A stretch of DNA of 46,421 nt from Megasphaera geminata F0357 (GCF_000239275.1 NZ_JH417604.1:1823-48243), one strand, 5' to 3'; counted from the first letter of the stretch, positions 16,926-30,100 are shown. The notes: a model not told the origin generated them from the sequence alone. Numbers and translations: made by a program.

Positions 16926-18221
16926 TTATTTATTTTTGGAAATCATGATCTGCAATACTTCTTTATCAGCGACTTTCAAGCCTTTAGTTGCCAAGGTGCC
17001 TATATTGCGAATAGACTCATCAGCCGTATTGCTGACCAGCCCTTCAGTCCCGTTAACGCGAATTCCCCTGCGTGAAAGGAAGACCGCTCTATAGGCGGCA
17101 TCGACGGCTGTGGCAATTTTCAGAGAACAGCCGTCACCGGCCCCGTCACAAATCATGCCGATATGTTCGGCCGTCATATTGGCAATGGTTGCTTCCAGTT
17201 CCGTGTAGCCGCCGTCAAAGAGTAACGTCATACCGACGGCCGCGCCCATGGCGGCTGTGGCAGTGGCACAGAGAGCGGAAAGCTTTGGATAGAAACTGTG
17301 AATATAAATTGCCGTAATGTGAGATAGAGTGAGAGCGCGAATATGTTTTTCACGCGATGCGTTTACGTACCGTGCCGTTACATTGACCGGCACGGTCGCC
17401 GTAATGCCTTGATCTCCCGAACCGGCATTAGTCATTGCGGGTAAAGGGGCTCCGCCCATGCGGGCATCCGACGCGGCGGTTGTTTCCATAACGATACGGT
17501 CGTGAAGATTATCTATAGACAATCCGTTTTGCAGATCATCCTGCATTGATTTGCCCAGACAAAGGCCGTACTCTTTTTGTAGCCCTGCGCGGGACAAGGC
17601 ATCGTTTACAAGACCTGCTTCTTCCATAAATTCTATCCTGTTGAGTGGAACAGCAGTAGCAAAATTATAGAGAATTTTCAAGTTTAAGGAATGAAGAAAA
17701 TCCTCATTTGGATCTTTAGTTACACTGCCGGAATCTTCTTTGGACAGAAAGATCTTCTCATCGGTTTCAATGCGAATAATATTGGTATGGCTGCCTTGAA
17801 TGACCACGCGAGACCAATGATTGCCGCGACTGAGTTTGGCTTCTGCATATAAGGGAAGCTCCGTGTCGGCAATATCGACTAAAACCCGTTTTTTTGCAAG
17901 TAAATTTTTTGCTTTTTCGACAGCTTCTGCAGAAAGATGGTGTAACACGTCGAGTCCTCCGTTCGGGTCACCGCCGGTTACGCCGACTGCGGCGGCCACA
18001 TCCATGCCCGGTAGTCCCGTACCGGGGACTTTTACAGCCATCCCGTTTTTCATTAAATTGGGCGACACGAAAGCTTCTATTTTATCGGGCGTACAGCCTA
18101 AGTGTTTGCGTGCAACGGCTGCCGCATAGGCCAGGGCAATCGGTTCGGTACATCCCGTTGCATAGACTACTTCTTTGTGTAAAATTTCTACTATCCGTTC
18201 ATAAATTTGCGTATCGGTCAT
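16926..18221 (-). CDS. cyuA: L-cysteine desulfidase (CyuA/YhaM, UPF0597)
   Basis: This is an intact 431-residue member of the serine dehydratase alpha-type/UPF0597 family. Characterised members split L-cysteine into pyruvate, ammonia and hydrogen sulfide using an oxygen-sensitive iron-sulfur cluster. Family features are VVYATGCTEPIALAYAAA near residue 18, SPNLMKNGMAVKVPGTG near 53, MTNAGSGDQGITATVPV near 267 and MICDGAGDGCSLKIATAVDA near 356. The cysteines in ATGCTE, ALCATA, MICDG and DGCSLK are the likely cluster ligands. It begins 22 bases after the corrected end of the gamma-glutamyltransferase gene, so the two are probably one operon that turns glutathione-derived cysteine into pyruvate and sulfide. 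Cytoplasmic; no signal peptide. Confidence 0.9.
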   Translation of the reverse strand: MTDTQIYERIVEILHKEVVYATGCTEPIALAYAAAVARKHLGCTPDKIEAFVSPNLMKNGMAVKVPGTGLPGMDVAAAVGVTGGDPNGGLDVLHHLSAEAVEKAKNLLAKKRVLVDIADTELPLYAEAKLSRGNHWSRVVIQGSHTNIIRIETDEKIFLSKEDSGSVTKDPNEDFLHSLNLKILYNFATAVPLNRIEFMEEAGLVNDALSRAGLQKEYGLCLGKSMQDDLQNGLSIDNLHDRIVMETTAASDARMGGAPLPAMTNAGSGDQGITATVPVNVTARYVNASREKHIRALTLSHITAIYIHSFYPKLSALCATATAAMGAAVGMTLLFDGGYTELEATIANMTAEHIGMICDGAGDGCSLKIATAVDAAYRAVFLSRRGIRVNGTEGLVSNTADESIRNIGTLATKGLKVADKEVLQIMISKNK

Positions 18222-18243
18222 CGTGAATATCCCCTTTATTAAA

Positions 18244-19855
18244 TTACCAGGCGGCTACCGTCCCGTCCGCGCGAGGATCTGTTGCTCCCATGAAAGTTTT
18301 ATCTTCAGTGCGCCAGATGATTTGTCCCGCGGCCGTACGGTGCGACTTCCGGGTTTATCGTTATATCGTGCCCCTTCTGACGTAATGCTTCTCTTAATTT
18401 TACAGGAAAGTTCGTCTCAACTTCAATATATTTACCGCCCTTCCACTGCCATCGCGGTGCATCTAAAGCTGCCTGCGGGTTGAGATGAGAGTCAATCATA
18501 TTTGTCAGGATCTGCAACTGTCCCTGAGGTTGCATAAATGCGCCCATGACACCGAAGGGGCCGATAGGCGCTCCGTCTTTACTGAGAAACCCGGGAATAA
18601 TAGTATGGTATGAGCGCTTACGCGGACCGATGGCATTATCGCTGTACGGATCGTTACTGAAATTATGGCCTCTGTTATTTAATGCAATGCCGTAGCCCGG
18701 AATAACGATTCCCGAACCGAAACCGTCGTAATTACTTTGAATAAGAGAAACCATGTTGCCTTCATGATCGGCGCTGCAGAGATAGACCGTTCCCCCGCTG
18801 CCGGGGTCAATCGGTTCCGGTAAAAGGGCTTCGGCACTGATTTGTGCACGGCGTGTTGCCGCATACTCTTCTGAAAGCCAATAGGCGGGGGGCGTTTTCA
18901 TGAAACGGGCGTCGGCAATGTATTTTTTACCGTCCGTAAGGGCTAGTTTCAGGGCTTCGATCTGTGTATGCACAGACCCTGTATCGTCGCGGTTTTTAAA
19001 ATCCATACCGTTTAAAATATTAAGTGCCATGAGTACAACTACTCCCTGTCCGTTTGGAGGCAATTCCCAAACATCATACCCTTTGTAGGTTGTGTATAGC
19101 GGTTCTACCCAAAGCGGTTTGTATGCGGCTAAATCATCTTTGCACAAAAGACCGCCCGTCTTTTGCGAAAATGCGTCAATTGCGTCGGCGAGTTCACCTG
19201 TATATAGAGAGGTACAATTCGTTTCGGCCAGACTTTGTAATGATTTTGCGTGGTCGGGCAAGGTAAGGAGCGAGCCGACCGGAGGAATGCCGTTTGTGTA
19301 GAAGGTTTTAAAAAGACCTGCGAAGGCAGGGTTATCATTGAAGGAGGCATATTTTTCGTATTCGCTCTTCATCAGCGTTCCCACAGTGGGCATAAGGGCA
19401 TAGCCGTTGCGGGCATAGGCGACAGCCGGCCCGAATAACTCGGCAAATGGGAGGCGGCCGAACCGTTCGTGAAGGACGTACCATGCAGCCGGCGCGCCGG
19501 GAACCATCACGGGAAGCCAGCCGTACAGAGGCATCTCCGTATATCCTTGCTCGGCCAATATATGCGGGGTCATTTTTGCCGGAGAATGACCGCTGCCGTT
19601 AAGCCCGTAGAGCCGGCCGTCTGTCCAGATAAGAGCAAAAAGATCGCTGCCCAGGCCATTGCCGGTAGGTTCCAATACGGTTAGAGCTATGGCTGTGGCC
19701 AAAGCCGCATCAACGGCATTTCCACCTTTTTTGAGCATATCCAGCCCTGCTTGCGCCGCTAAGGCTTGAGATGTACAAACCATGCCGTTTCGCCCGTAAA
19801 CAATTTCACGTCGTGACGGATAGGGATAACTGCAGGGATCGAAGTATGATGACAT
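18244..19855 (-). CDS. Gamma-glutamyltransferase-family protein, frameshifted near its end
   Basis: GGT family members remove gamma-glutamyl groups from glutathione and similar peptides and process themselves at a threonine. The nucleophile is Thr356 in GSGGTVYLCSADHEGNMVS, followed by QSNYDGFGSG and GIALNNRGHNF. The N-terminus (GMVCTSQALAAQAGLDMLKK, then GGNAVDAALATAIAL) is typical. There is no signal peptide, so a YwrD-like cytoplasmic form is likely. As read it stops at 18305; removing one extra base at 18325 restores GRGQIIWRTEDKTFMGATDP and extends it to the stop at 18244, giving 536 residues. The start ATG 19855 has GGAGG about ten bases upstream. It leads the operon with cyuA. Confidence 0.9.
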
Positions 19856-19975
19856 AAACTATAAGCCTCCAAAGCCATTTATTCTATTCTACTATAGCAT
19901 ATGCGTTACGTATCTTCACTAATCCATTTATTATCGCTATAATAAAATAGAGACCGATGAGAGGGAGGAATAGCA

Positions 19976-20923
19976 TTGAGCCGCTGCATATTAATTGTCA
20001 ATCCCACGGCAGGCAAAGAAAAGGCGAAATATTATAAAACCGATCTGGTTTCACAACTTCGGACTATGTTTAAAGTCGTGGAATTGCGTGAAACGACAAA
20101 AGCCGGAGATGCGACCGCATGGGCAAAAGAGGCAGCGGAAAAAGGCTATGACGCCGTTTTTTCCATGGGTGGAGACGGGACTCTCAATGAGACCGTAAAC
20201 GGGTTGGCCCGGGCCGGGCAAGCTGTTAATTTCGGCTTTATTCCCCTTGGTACGGTAAATGACCTGGCCAGGGCTCTTCATATTCCTTTGCAGCCGGAAG
20301 AAGCTATTGCCGCATTAAAGGATTCAAAGCTTGTAAAAGTGGATATAGCCAAAGTTAACGACCGCTATTTCGTCAATACGATAGCTGCAGGCGCCATGCC
20401 TGAAGCGGTCGGTAATGTATCAATTGAGCAGAAGACGCGTCTGGGGCCTATGGCCTATTTCCTGACAGGCATTAAAGCATTGCAGTCACGAGAAACATCT
20501 CTCTTTAAGATCGAGTCCGAATTAGGTGTAGAAGTGCGGCGATCGCCGCTGATCGTGGCCATGCTGACAAACTCTGTAGGCAGTTTTAATAATATCGCTC
20601 CTCTGGCTAAAGTCGACGACGGAACTATTTGGTTGGCTGTTTTTAAGGAATTCAACTATCTCGACATCCTAAAAATTATTCCGGAGATCCTTGCGGGCCT
20701 TCCGATCAACTCGGAGTATATGACATTACAGCAGGTGAAAAAGGTTAGAATTTCCGTTGTAGACGATGAAAAATTAACAACTAACATGGACGGCGACAAG
20801 GGGCCGGATTTTCCTTTAGAATTAACAGTACTGCCGTCATTTTTAACCGTGTATGTCCCGCGTAAGGTGACATCTACCGGGTTCAGTCCGGTTGTTGTAC
20901 CTAAAGAGCTTTTTCATGGATGA
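19976..20923 (+). CDS. Diacylglycerol kinase catalytic-domain lipid kinase (DgkB/YegS type)
   Basis: This is an intact 315-residue lipid kinase of the DAGK catalytic family. Relatives phosphorylate diacylglycerol (recycling it to phospholipid) or other membrane lipids. It starts at TTG 19976 with GGGAGG upstream. Motifs in order are LIVNPTAGKEKA at residue 6, the nucleotide-binding FSMGGDGTLNETVNGLA at about 60, and FIPLGTVNDLARALHIP at about 85. The later half contains VKVDIAKVNDRYFVNTIAAG and TTNMDGDKGPDFPLELTVLP, both usual for the family. It is divergent from the GGT operon and ends in its own terminator. Substrate (diacylglycerol or another lipid) cannot be told from sequence alone. Confidence 0.92.
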   Translation: MSRCILIVNPTAGKEKAKYYKTDLVSQLRTMFKVVELRETTKAGDATAWAKEAAEKGYDAVFSMGGDGTLNETVNGLARAGQAVNFGFIPLGTVNDLARALHIPLQPEEAIAALKDSKLVKVDIAKVNDRYFVNTIAAGAMPEAVGNVSIEQKTRLGPMAYFLTGIKALQSRETSLFKIESELGVEVRRSPLIVAMLTNSVGSFNNIAPLAKVDDGTIWLAVFKEFNYLDILKIIPEILAGLPINSEYMTLQQVKKVRISVVDDEKLTTNMDGDKGPDFPLELTVLPSFLTVYVPRKVTSTGFSPVVVPKELFHG

Positions 20924-20960
20924 GAAGGGTAGGCAGCTGCGGCAGTGTTCTTGCAACAAA

Positions 20961-20999
20961 AAATCCGCAAAGAAAGATAGTCTTTGCGGATTTTATAGA
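20961..20999 (+). terminator. Rho-independent terminator after the lipid kinase gene
   Basis: AAAATCCGCAAAGA (20961-20974) pairs perfectly with TCTTTGCGGATTTT (20982-20995) around a seven-base loop. Confidence 0.88.
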
Positions 21000-21210
21000 T
21001 TCTACAATAAATGTTGGGGTCGGCAGCGAAAGATGTTGACTTCAGCATTCTTTTTTTGCAAAACAAAAGCATATCAGTTACGGACTCCGACATTTTGAAC
21101 GCTTTCGAATACATATTTTATTGATAAGCCAAAAGAATGGCATCGACTGCTACCGTGATCAATGCCGGGAAAGACTTGCCGGGTACCACACCCAACATTT
21201 GTAAAAGAGC
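21000..21210. other. Gap between converging genes; possible short gene remnant on the minus strand
   Basis: No complete gene is visible. On the minus strand an open stretch from about 21213 to a stop at 21118 reads LLALLQMLGVVPGKSFPALI and TVAVDAILLAYQ. This looks like the hydrophobic end of a membrane protein but has no start or ribosome site. It may be a remnant of a gene that once followed eno, or chance. Confidence 0.25.
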
Positions 21211-21248
21211 CAATAAAAAAGACGTATGACTATATAGCCATACGTCTT
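21211..21248 (-). terminator. Rho-independent terminator after eno
   Basis: AAGACGTATG (21219-21228) pairs with CATACGTCTT (21239-21248), and the minus strand continues into a T-run. It begins seven bases past the eno stop codon. Confidence 0.88.
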
Positions 21249-21255
21249 AATCATT

Positions 21256-22939
<1,684 letters not shown>

Positions 22940-23056
22940 GGCAATCATCTCCTAGGCAGTAGTATATACTAAAGTTTCCGTTCTGGACAATAAGAATTTA
23001 TATTTACTCACTCAGGCTGTTTTTATAATATTGGCGATCGGCGGCGAGCATGTAAT

Positions 23057-23086
23057 TAAAAAACGGGTACGGCGGAACCGTACCCG
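23057..23086 (-). terminator. Rho-independent terminator after the OPT transporter
   Basis: ACGGGTACGG (23062-23071) pairs with CCGTACCCGT (23077-23086). The minus strand then reads a T-run (AAAAAA on the plus strand just below 23062). Confidence 0.88.
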
Positions 23087-23098
23087 TCGGCAGAGAAA

Positions 23099-25172
23099 TT
23101 ATTCTTTTTCTTCTGCCGTGAACTTTGTCGATAGAACATGATAGATGAAGTAGACGATGGAAAGTACAAAGACGGCTAAACCGAGAAGATCGGCCGTGCT
23201 GCTGAAATCTTTGCCGACGAGAGCAAGCGGATCTTCACTGCCGCCCGAAGTAATGGAGAAGACAATAATCATGGCAATGATAACGCCTAACAGGCTTTCA
23301 CCTACGATGAGGCCTGATGCAAAGAGGACACCACGGTGTTTGCATGCTTCCACATCTTCTTCCACATGATCGGGGCTGCGTTTTTCAGCCCGGGCGTAGA
23401 GATGTTTATTAAGAAAATAGCCGATGACGGAACCGATGACCAAGGGAACTTCCAAGGTCGGCGGTAAGTAGATTCCCATGCCTACCGCCAATGGCGGCAA
23501 AGCGAGGGATGCCGTGTTTTTCTTTAAGAGGACATCGACGATGATCGCGACTACGCCGACCCCGATACCGAAGAGGATATAATTCCATTCAAGTTGGGAA
23601 CTGAAAATACCTTGAGCGATTGTCGTCATCAAGGTTGCCTGAGGAGCGGCCAAAGCCTGACTCGGATCCATGGAAGCACGAGGCATAGCGCCCGTGAACC
23701 CGTATGCCTGATAAAGCAGATTCAATACGGGAGCAATAGCGAAAGCGCCGATAACGGAGCCGAGAATGAGAGCAACCTGCTGTTTCCACGGCGTTGCCCC
23801 GACGATGAAACCGGTCTTTAAATCCTGGAGGTTATCGTTAGAAATAGAGGCAATGCTGACAATAACGCTTGTAATAAAGATGGCTAAAGCCGTTGCAAAT
23901 TTCGTGCCTTCTGCCGTTTCGAAGATGCCGAAGGATTGACCGACACCGAGAACGACGAGGGATGAAACGATAATACCGAGGATCCCGATACCCGAAATCG
24001 GGCTGGCGGATGTACCGATGAGACCGGCCATGTAACCGCAGGCGGCTGCTACAAAGAAGCCCATGAGAACGGCGACGACAATGCCGATGACGATATATAT
24101 AAGCGTCACCGTGCCGGGCAAACCCGCTTCCGCGACGAAGGTGTAGAATGTAAAGAAGAGGCCGGCAAGGATAGCGAGGAAAACGAGGCCTACCGATTTG
24201 GGACTCATGTCGATATCCGTATGATGAAGCGCTTTCTTTTCCGCCGAGTCATTCTCGCGGATGGCGCTGATCGACATTTTGATACCGTCGATAACGGGCC
24301 CCAAGAGTTTGATCAATGTCCAAATTGCGGCGATACCGATGGTTCCGGCACCGATAAAACGTACTTTTTGAGCCCAGACGGTTTTAGCAAATGCGGCGGC
24401 TGCCTGGCCTTCGGCCGGCGAGAGGACCGATGTCAAATAAGGAACGAAGATGGCCCAAGCCAGTACTGTACCGACTAAAATAGCCATACCGCTGGCAATA
24501 CCGATAAGGTAGCCCGCACCGAGAAGAGCCATGGAAAAGCCCAGGGGGATCTGTGTGGTGGCTCTGCCGAAAGAAAGCCAATAACTGAATTCGGATGAAA
24601 GAATATGAAAACCGTTAGCACAGAGACCGATAATACCGGCGAGAGCCGTACCCTGTACAATATCCCTCATGCCCGTACTCTTTTTTTTGTCGGTTGTCAC
24701 TTCTTCGTGGGAGGCGGAGCCGACTTTCAGGATTTCAGCCGCAGCGAGGCCTTCCGGGTAAGGAAGGTCGCTGTGTACGACCATGGCGCGACGTAAAGGA
24801 ATGGTAAACAGTACGCCGAGAGAACCGCCGCAGGCACAGAGGATCATGGTTTGCCCAGAAGGGAAAGCCCTGCCAGTAACCGATCATCAAAAGACCCGGG
24901 AGAATAAAAATAATAGCCGACAACGTACCGGCAGCGGAGGCCTGTGTTTGGACCATGTTATTTTCCAGTATGTTCGAGTCTTTGAACATGCGCAAAATAG
25001 CCATGGAGATAACGGCGGCCGGAATAGATGATGAGAACGTTAAGCCGACTTTCAGCCCCAGATATACATTAGAGGCCGTGAAGATGACCGTAATAAGCAT
25101 CCCCAGGAACATACCCCTGAAGGTTAATTCCGGAAGGGACGGGTATACGGTCTGCTCAGTGTTTGAAACCAT
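23099..25172 (-). CDS. OPT-family oligopeptide transporter, frameshifted
   Basis: This is a large multi-helix inner-membrane transporter of the OPT family, whose members take up oligopeptides or metal chelates, probably with protons. It begins YPSLPELTFRGMFLGMLITV and ASNVYLGLKVGLTFSSSIPA, the standard N-terminus of the bacterial subgroup. One extra base at 24854-24856 breaks the frame; removing it joins GYWQGFPFWQTMILCACGGS to LGVLFTIPLRRAMVVHSDLP. Corrected length is 690 residues with about 14-16 hydrophobic segments, as expected. Internal motifs include SDNLQDLKTGFIVGATPWKQ-like SNDNLQDLKTGFIVGATPWK. It is transcribed alone, upstream of its own terminator, and divergent from the dipeptidase gene pepD. 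Confidence 0.9.
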
Positions 25173-25227
25173 ATAGTTTCCTCCTTTTTAATTGTGTGCG
25201 AAAGCAACGCCTTTTGCACCTTAATTT

Positions 25228-25252
25228 ACAAACAGTATACTATATTGTTTGT
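25228..25252. promoter_or_regulatory. Inverted repeat in the OPT/pepD divergent region; candidate operator
   Basis: ACAAACA (25228-25234) and TGTTTGT (25246-25252) flank GTATACTATAT. The centre contains a -10-like element for the OPT gene on the minus strand, so a protein bound here could block that promoter. Confidence 0.35.
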
Positions 25253-25404
25253 TTTTTTGTCACCATTTTGCGAATAAAGTATCGTTGTTGTCTGTTCTTT
25301 GCCGAGTAAGACGCGCTTTTTTAAGACGTACTCCGGTGACCGTGTTATAATAATACCAATAGAATTAGGAAGTAGTGCCACTATTGCTCTGAGGAGGTTC
25401 TGTT

Positions 25405-26850
25405 ATGACAAAGGAAGACATTATTGCCGGCGTTTTAAAGGAATTTGAAGGTCTTGCCGGACATCCCCGGCCGTCTCATCATGAAAAAGAAGTAAGCGAT
25501 TATATTGTCGGTCGTCTTGCCGAACTCGGTGTTACGGCGAGACAGGATGACGTGTATAATATCATCGCCGATGTACCGGCTACACCGGGATATGAAAATG
25601 CGCCCGTAACCGTATTGCAAGGCCATATGGATATGGTTTGTGTATCTAAACCGGGCGTTGTCTATGATCCCGTAAAGGATCCGATTAAACTTGTCCGCGA
25701 AGGAAATATTCTCCGTGCGGACGGTACCAGCCTGGGTGCTGATGACGGCATTGCCGTTGCCGTTTCGCTCTATCTCCTTCAGCAGGAAATCAAGCACGGC
25801 CCGTTGCGCCTTATTTTTACGGTTGATGAAGAAACGAATATGACCGGTGCTACGACACTTAGTGCCGACCATGTAAAAGATGCCAAGTATGTCATTAACT
25901 GCGATTCCGAATCGATTGATGTTATCTGCGTTGCCTCGGCGGGCAGCTGCCATATGGACTTCAGCCGTACTCTTCATCGGCAGGTTCCCGGCGGTGATGC
26001 TGCCGTAGTTGTCCGTGTACACGGACTTTTAGGCGGACATTCCGGTGAAGTTATTAACGAAGGCCGTGCTAATGCAATTAAGTCCGTGGCTGCGGTATTA
26101 CGTCGCCTTGCCGACAAGGGGATTGAGTACGCTCTGGCGGATTATACCGGAGGCGTTGCGGCGAATGCTATTCCGTCCGATGCGGCGGCGACAATCGTTG
26201 TCCGGAAAGAAGACGGTCCTGTTGTTGAAGCGACGGTACAGGAAGCGGCAAAAGAATTCCGCCTTATATACGGCGATTTCGAACAGCAAGCCGTGTTTGA
26301 AGCAACTGCGGCGGAAGTTCCGGCAACCGTATTTTCCAAAGAAGATACGGAAGCTGTTGTCGATGTCATTAACCTGCTTCACTCAGGCGTTTTTGCCATG
26401 AATCGCTCAATTCCGACCTTGCCCGATCTTTCAGCCAGTCTGGGCACGATTACGACGACGGAAAAGACGCTGTCTTTTCAATATTTCCCCCGATCCTCCA
26501 GTGATGCTCGCTTACGCGACTTCCTTCTGACCATGCCTGTCGTTGCTAAACGGACCGGCACAGAAGTGCATATGGGTACCCCCATGCCTGCTTGGACAGA
26601 AAACACGCATAGTAAATTGCGGTCTCTCATGGCTGACGTATATAAAAAAGTAATGAATAAAGAGGCGCGTATTGAAGCCATGCACGGCGGTCTGGAAACG
26701 GGATTCCTTTATGCTCTGAATCCGGAACTTGATATTGTTTCCGTCGGACCGGAAACTCACGATATACACAGTGCCGACGAATGTGTTGAACTTGATACGG
26801 TAGCCCAGCTTGTCACGGTTATTGAGCGGTACGTTGGAAAAATTGGCTGA
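25405..26850 (+). CDS. pepD: Aminoacyl-histidine dipeptidase (PepD, M20C)
   Basis: This cytoplasmic two-metal peptidase cuts Xaa-His and other dipeptides such as carnosine. The 481-residue protein is intact and of normal length, starting at ATG 25405 behind GAGGAGG. M20 metal ligands are visible: H74 and D76 in LQGHMDMVCV, the bridging D113/D114 in GTSLGADDGIAVAV, the catalytic E142/E143 in TVDEETNMTGA, the NCDSE aspartate near 175, and the final His region near GPETHDIHSADE. A dimerisation domain sits between about 200 and 385. It lies next to the divergent OPT peptide transporter, so uptake and cleavage of peptides may be linked. Confidence 0.95.
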   Translation: MTKEDIIAGVLKEFEGLAGHPRPSHHEKEVSDYIVGRLAELGVTARQDDVYNIIADVPATPGYENAPVTVLQGHMDMVCVSKPGVVYDPVKDPIKLVREGNILRADGTSLGADDGIAVAVSLYLLQQEIKHGPLRLIFTVDEETNMTGATTLSADHVKDAKYVINCDSESIDVICVASAGSCHMDFSRTLHRQVPGGDAAVVVRVHGLLGGHSGEVINEGRANAIKSVAAVLRRLADKGIEYALADYTGGVAANAIPSDAAATIVVRKEDGPVVEATVQEAAKEFRLIYGDFEQQAVFEATAAEVPATVFSKEDTEAVVDVINLLHSGVFAMNRSIPTLPDLSASLGTITTTEKTLSFQYFPRSSSDARLRDFLLTMPVVAKRTGTEVHMGTPMPAWTENTHSKLRSLMADVYKKVMNKEARIEAMHGGLETGFLYALNPELDIVSVGPETHDIHSADECVELDTVAQLVTVIERYVGKIG

Positions 26851-26923
26851 GCTTAAATAAGCCGGTTGTGACAATTTCATAAATTTTGAGAGTGGTACTT
26901 TTTTTAGTGCCACCTGCTCAAAA

Positions 26924-26960
26924 GAGGGGGAATGCCTTTGTTATCGCATTCTCCCTTTTT
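26924..26960 (+). terminator. Rho-independent terminator after pepD
   Basis: GAGGGGGAATGC (from 26925) pairs with GCATTCTCCCT (26947-26957) with one wobble and is followed by T residues. A smaller hairpin with a T-rich loop (26893-26912) precedes it. Confidence 0.75.
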
Positions 26961-27124
26961 ATGTACTTTTCCGGTGAACTTTCACGGAGAACGAAGCTTC
27001 CGAAATTTCCTTGTGGCGCCGATTTTTTTTAGATACAATGATTTTAAAGAATGCATACATTATTATGCTATAGTGGAACGTTATATGCGATGTATGTTTT
27101 TACAAATATAAAGGAGTGAATTAA

Positions 27125-30100
27125 ATGACTGGAAAGAAAATTTTTAAGACAATGGACGGTAACGAAGCGGCGGCTCACATTGCCTATGCTTTTACGGAAG
27201 TCGCGCCTATCTTCCCGATTACACCGTCTTCGCCTATGGCGGAACATGTTGACGAATGGTCGGCTCACGGCCGCAAAAATCTCTTCGGCGTGCCTGTACT
27301 CGTACAAGAAATGCAGTCCGAAAAAGGTGCTGCCGGTACGTTGCACGGCGCGTTGAATGCGGGTGCTTTGACGACAACATTTACATCATCTCAGGGCATG
27401 ATGATCATGCTTTCAAACATGTTTAAGGTAGCGGGCGAGCTTTTGCCGGCAGTTTTTCATGCCGCATCCCGTACGATTGCATCAAACGGGTACACTATTT
27501 TCGCCGGGCACGATGATGTTTTGGCTATGCGCGGCACAGGTATCTGTATGATGGCTGAATCAAGCGTCCAGGAAGTTATGGACCTTTCTGCTGTTGTGCA
27601 TGCTACGGCAATCTCCTGTCGTGTGCCTATTATTAACTTTTTTGACGGATTCCGTACATCTCACGAATTACAGAAAATCGAAGTTATCGACTACGAAGAT
27701 CTTCGTCCTATGCTTGATATGGAAGCGGTTGAAGCATTCCGCAAACGCGGTATGAATCCGGACAATCCGGAAGCCGTCGCTTTCTGCGAGTCTGCTGAAG
27801 TTTACATGCAGCACAAAGAATCACTCAACAAGTTCTATGATAAGGTGCCTGAAACGGCGGAAAAGTACATGCAGATGATTCACGAAATTACGGGCCGTGA
27901 ATATCATCTCTTTAATTACACGGGAGTTCCCGATGCGGAATATGTTATCGTTGCTATCGGTTCCGGCGCACAGACCATTGAAGAAACGGTCAAATACCTG
28001 GTTGATAAAGGTGAAAAAGTCGGCTGTATAAACGTTCATATGTTCCGTCCGTGGTCGGAAAAACACTTCCTTGCAGCACTTCCGAAAACGACGAAGAAAA
28101 TTGCCGTTTTGGAACGTACAAAAGAAACCGGTGCCAACGGTGAACCTATGTATCACAGCGTGGCCGCGTCCTTTGCACGGGCGGACGTACATCCGAAGAT
28201 TTATAACGGCCGTTACGGTATCGCTTCAAAAGAATTTTTACCTGCTGACGTTATTGCCGCTTTTGACAATCTCAAACAGGATGAACCGAAGAACGACTTT
28301 ACGCTCAGTATTGTTGATGACGTTACGTTTAAATCCTTGCCGCGCAAGGAAGATGTTCATCTCAACACGAAAGGGCTTAAAGCCTGTAAGTTCTGGGGCT
28401 TCGGCTCTGACGGTACAGTCGGCGCAAACAAAAGCGCTATCAAGATTATCGGCGATAACACGGATATGTATGCGCAGGCGTACTTTGCATATGACTCGAA
28501 GAAATCCGGCGGTGTAACCGTTTCACACTTGCGGTTCGGCTCCAACCCGATTAATATGCCGTACCTCGTAAACAGTGCCGATTTCATCGCCTGCCACAGG
28601 CAGTCCTATGTTTATGGTTATGACCTCCTCCGCGGCATCAAGAAGGGCGGTACCTTCCTTTTGAATACGGTCTGGAAACCGGAAGAATTGGAAGAAAAAT
28701 TACCGGCACAGTTGAAACGCTCTCTCGCTAAGAACGACGTGCAGTTCTATATCCTTGACGGTGTAGGGATTGCGCAGTCCATCGGTTTGGGCGGCCGTAT
28801 CAACATGATCATGCAGTCGGCATTCTTCAAGCTTTCTGAAGTTATTCCGGTTGACCTCGCTATTTCGAAGTTAAAAGAAGCGGTTGTCAAGTCATACGGC
28901 AAGAAAGGTCAGGAAGTTGTTAACAAGAACTATGCGGCTATCGACGAAGGCCTTAAAAATATCGTCAAAATCGATGTTCCCGCAGCTTGGGCCGAAGCGG
29001 CGGACGAAGAAGCGGACTTGTCCAGGCATTCGGACTTCTATAAGGAATTTGCTCTTCCGACAAATCGTCTTGAAGGCGACGACCTTCCGGTCAGTGCTTT
29101 TGACGGCCGTGAAGACGGCCACTGGCCGACCGGTACGGCTGCTGAAGAAAAACGCGGCGTTGCCATGTTCGTACCGAGCTGGGATGCGGAAAAATGTATC
29201 GGTTGTAACCAGTGCTCTTTCGTATGTCCACATGCGGCGATCCGTCCTTTCCTCCTCACGCCGGAAGAAGCTGCCGGTGCACCGGAAGGGTATACGAATA
29301 AAGACATCAGAATAGCTCCGGACTATAAGTACAGTATTGTAGTATCTGTTCTTGATTGCCTCGGCTGCGGCAGCTGTACGCATGTTTGCCCGAAGCAGGC
29401 GTTGACAATGAAACCGTTTGACGAAGAAGAGAATAAGTCCGTTATTTGGGATTATGTTATTGATTTGCCGGTTAAACCGAACCCGGGTGACAAATTGACG
29501 GTTATCGGCAGTCAGTTTGAACAGCCGTTACTTGAATTTACGGGCGCCTGCGCAGGCTGTGCCGAAACTCCTTATTGTAAGGTTATTACACAACTTTACG
29601 GTGATCGCATGATGATTGCCAATGCTCACGGCTGCTCGTCCGTATGGGGCGGCAGTGCGCCGACCTGCGGTTACACAAAAAATGAAAAAGGGCAAGGTCC
29701 CGCATGGGCGACGTCCCTCTTTGAAGATAATGCAGAATACGGATTCGGTATGCTCGTAGCTGAAAAAGCGGAACGTAAACTTCTTGCCACCTATGTTGAC
29801 GCCGCTGTCGAAGTTGCCGGTCCGGAGCTGAAAGAGGCGCTGGTTGAATGGAAAGAAAAGATGAATGAAGGCACCGGTACCCGTGACCGTGCGGCTAAAG
29901 TCATTGCGCTTCTGGAAGCTGAAAAAGACGGCAAACCCGCCTTGGAACAGGTGTACAAGATGAAACAGTTCCTCGTTAAGCGGAGCCAGTGGCTTTTCGG
30001 CGGTGACGGCTGGGCATACGATATCGGGTACGGCGGCCTGGATCATGTTCTCGCAATGAATGAAGATATTAACGTTCTTGTCTTCGATACGGAAGTATAC

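Noticed and set aside
28892-29383. Antisense 163-codon frame in nifJ
   Set aside because: Shadow of the nifJ reading frame; no start signal and no family match.
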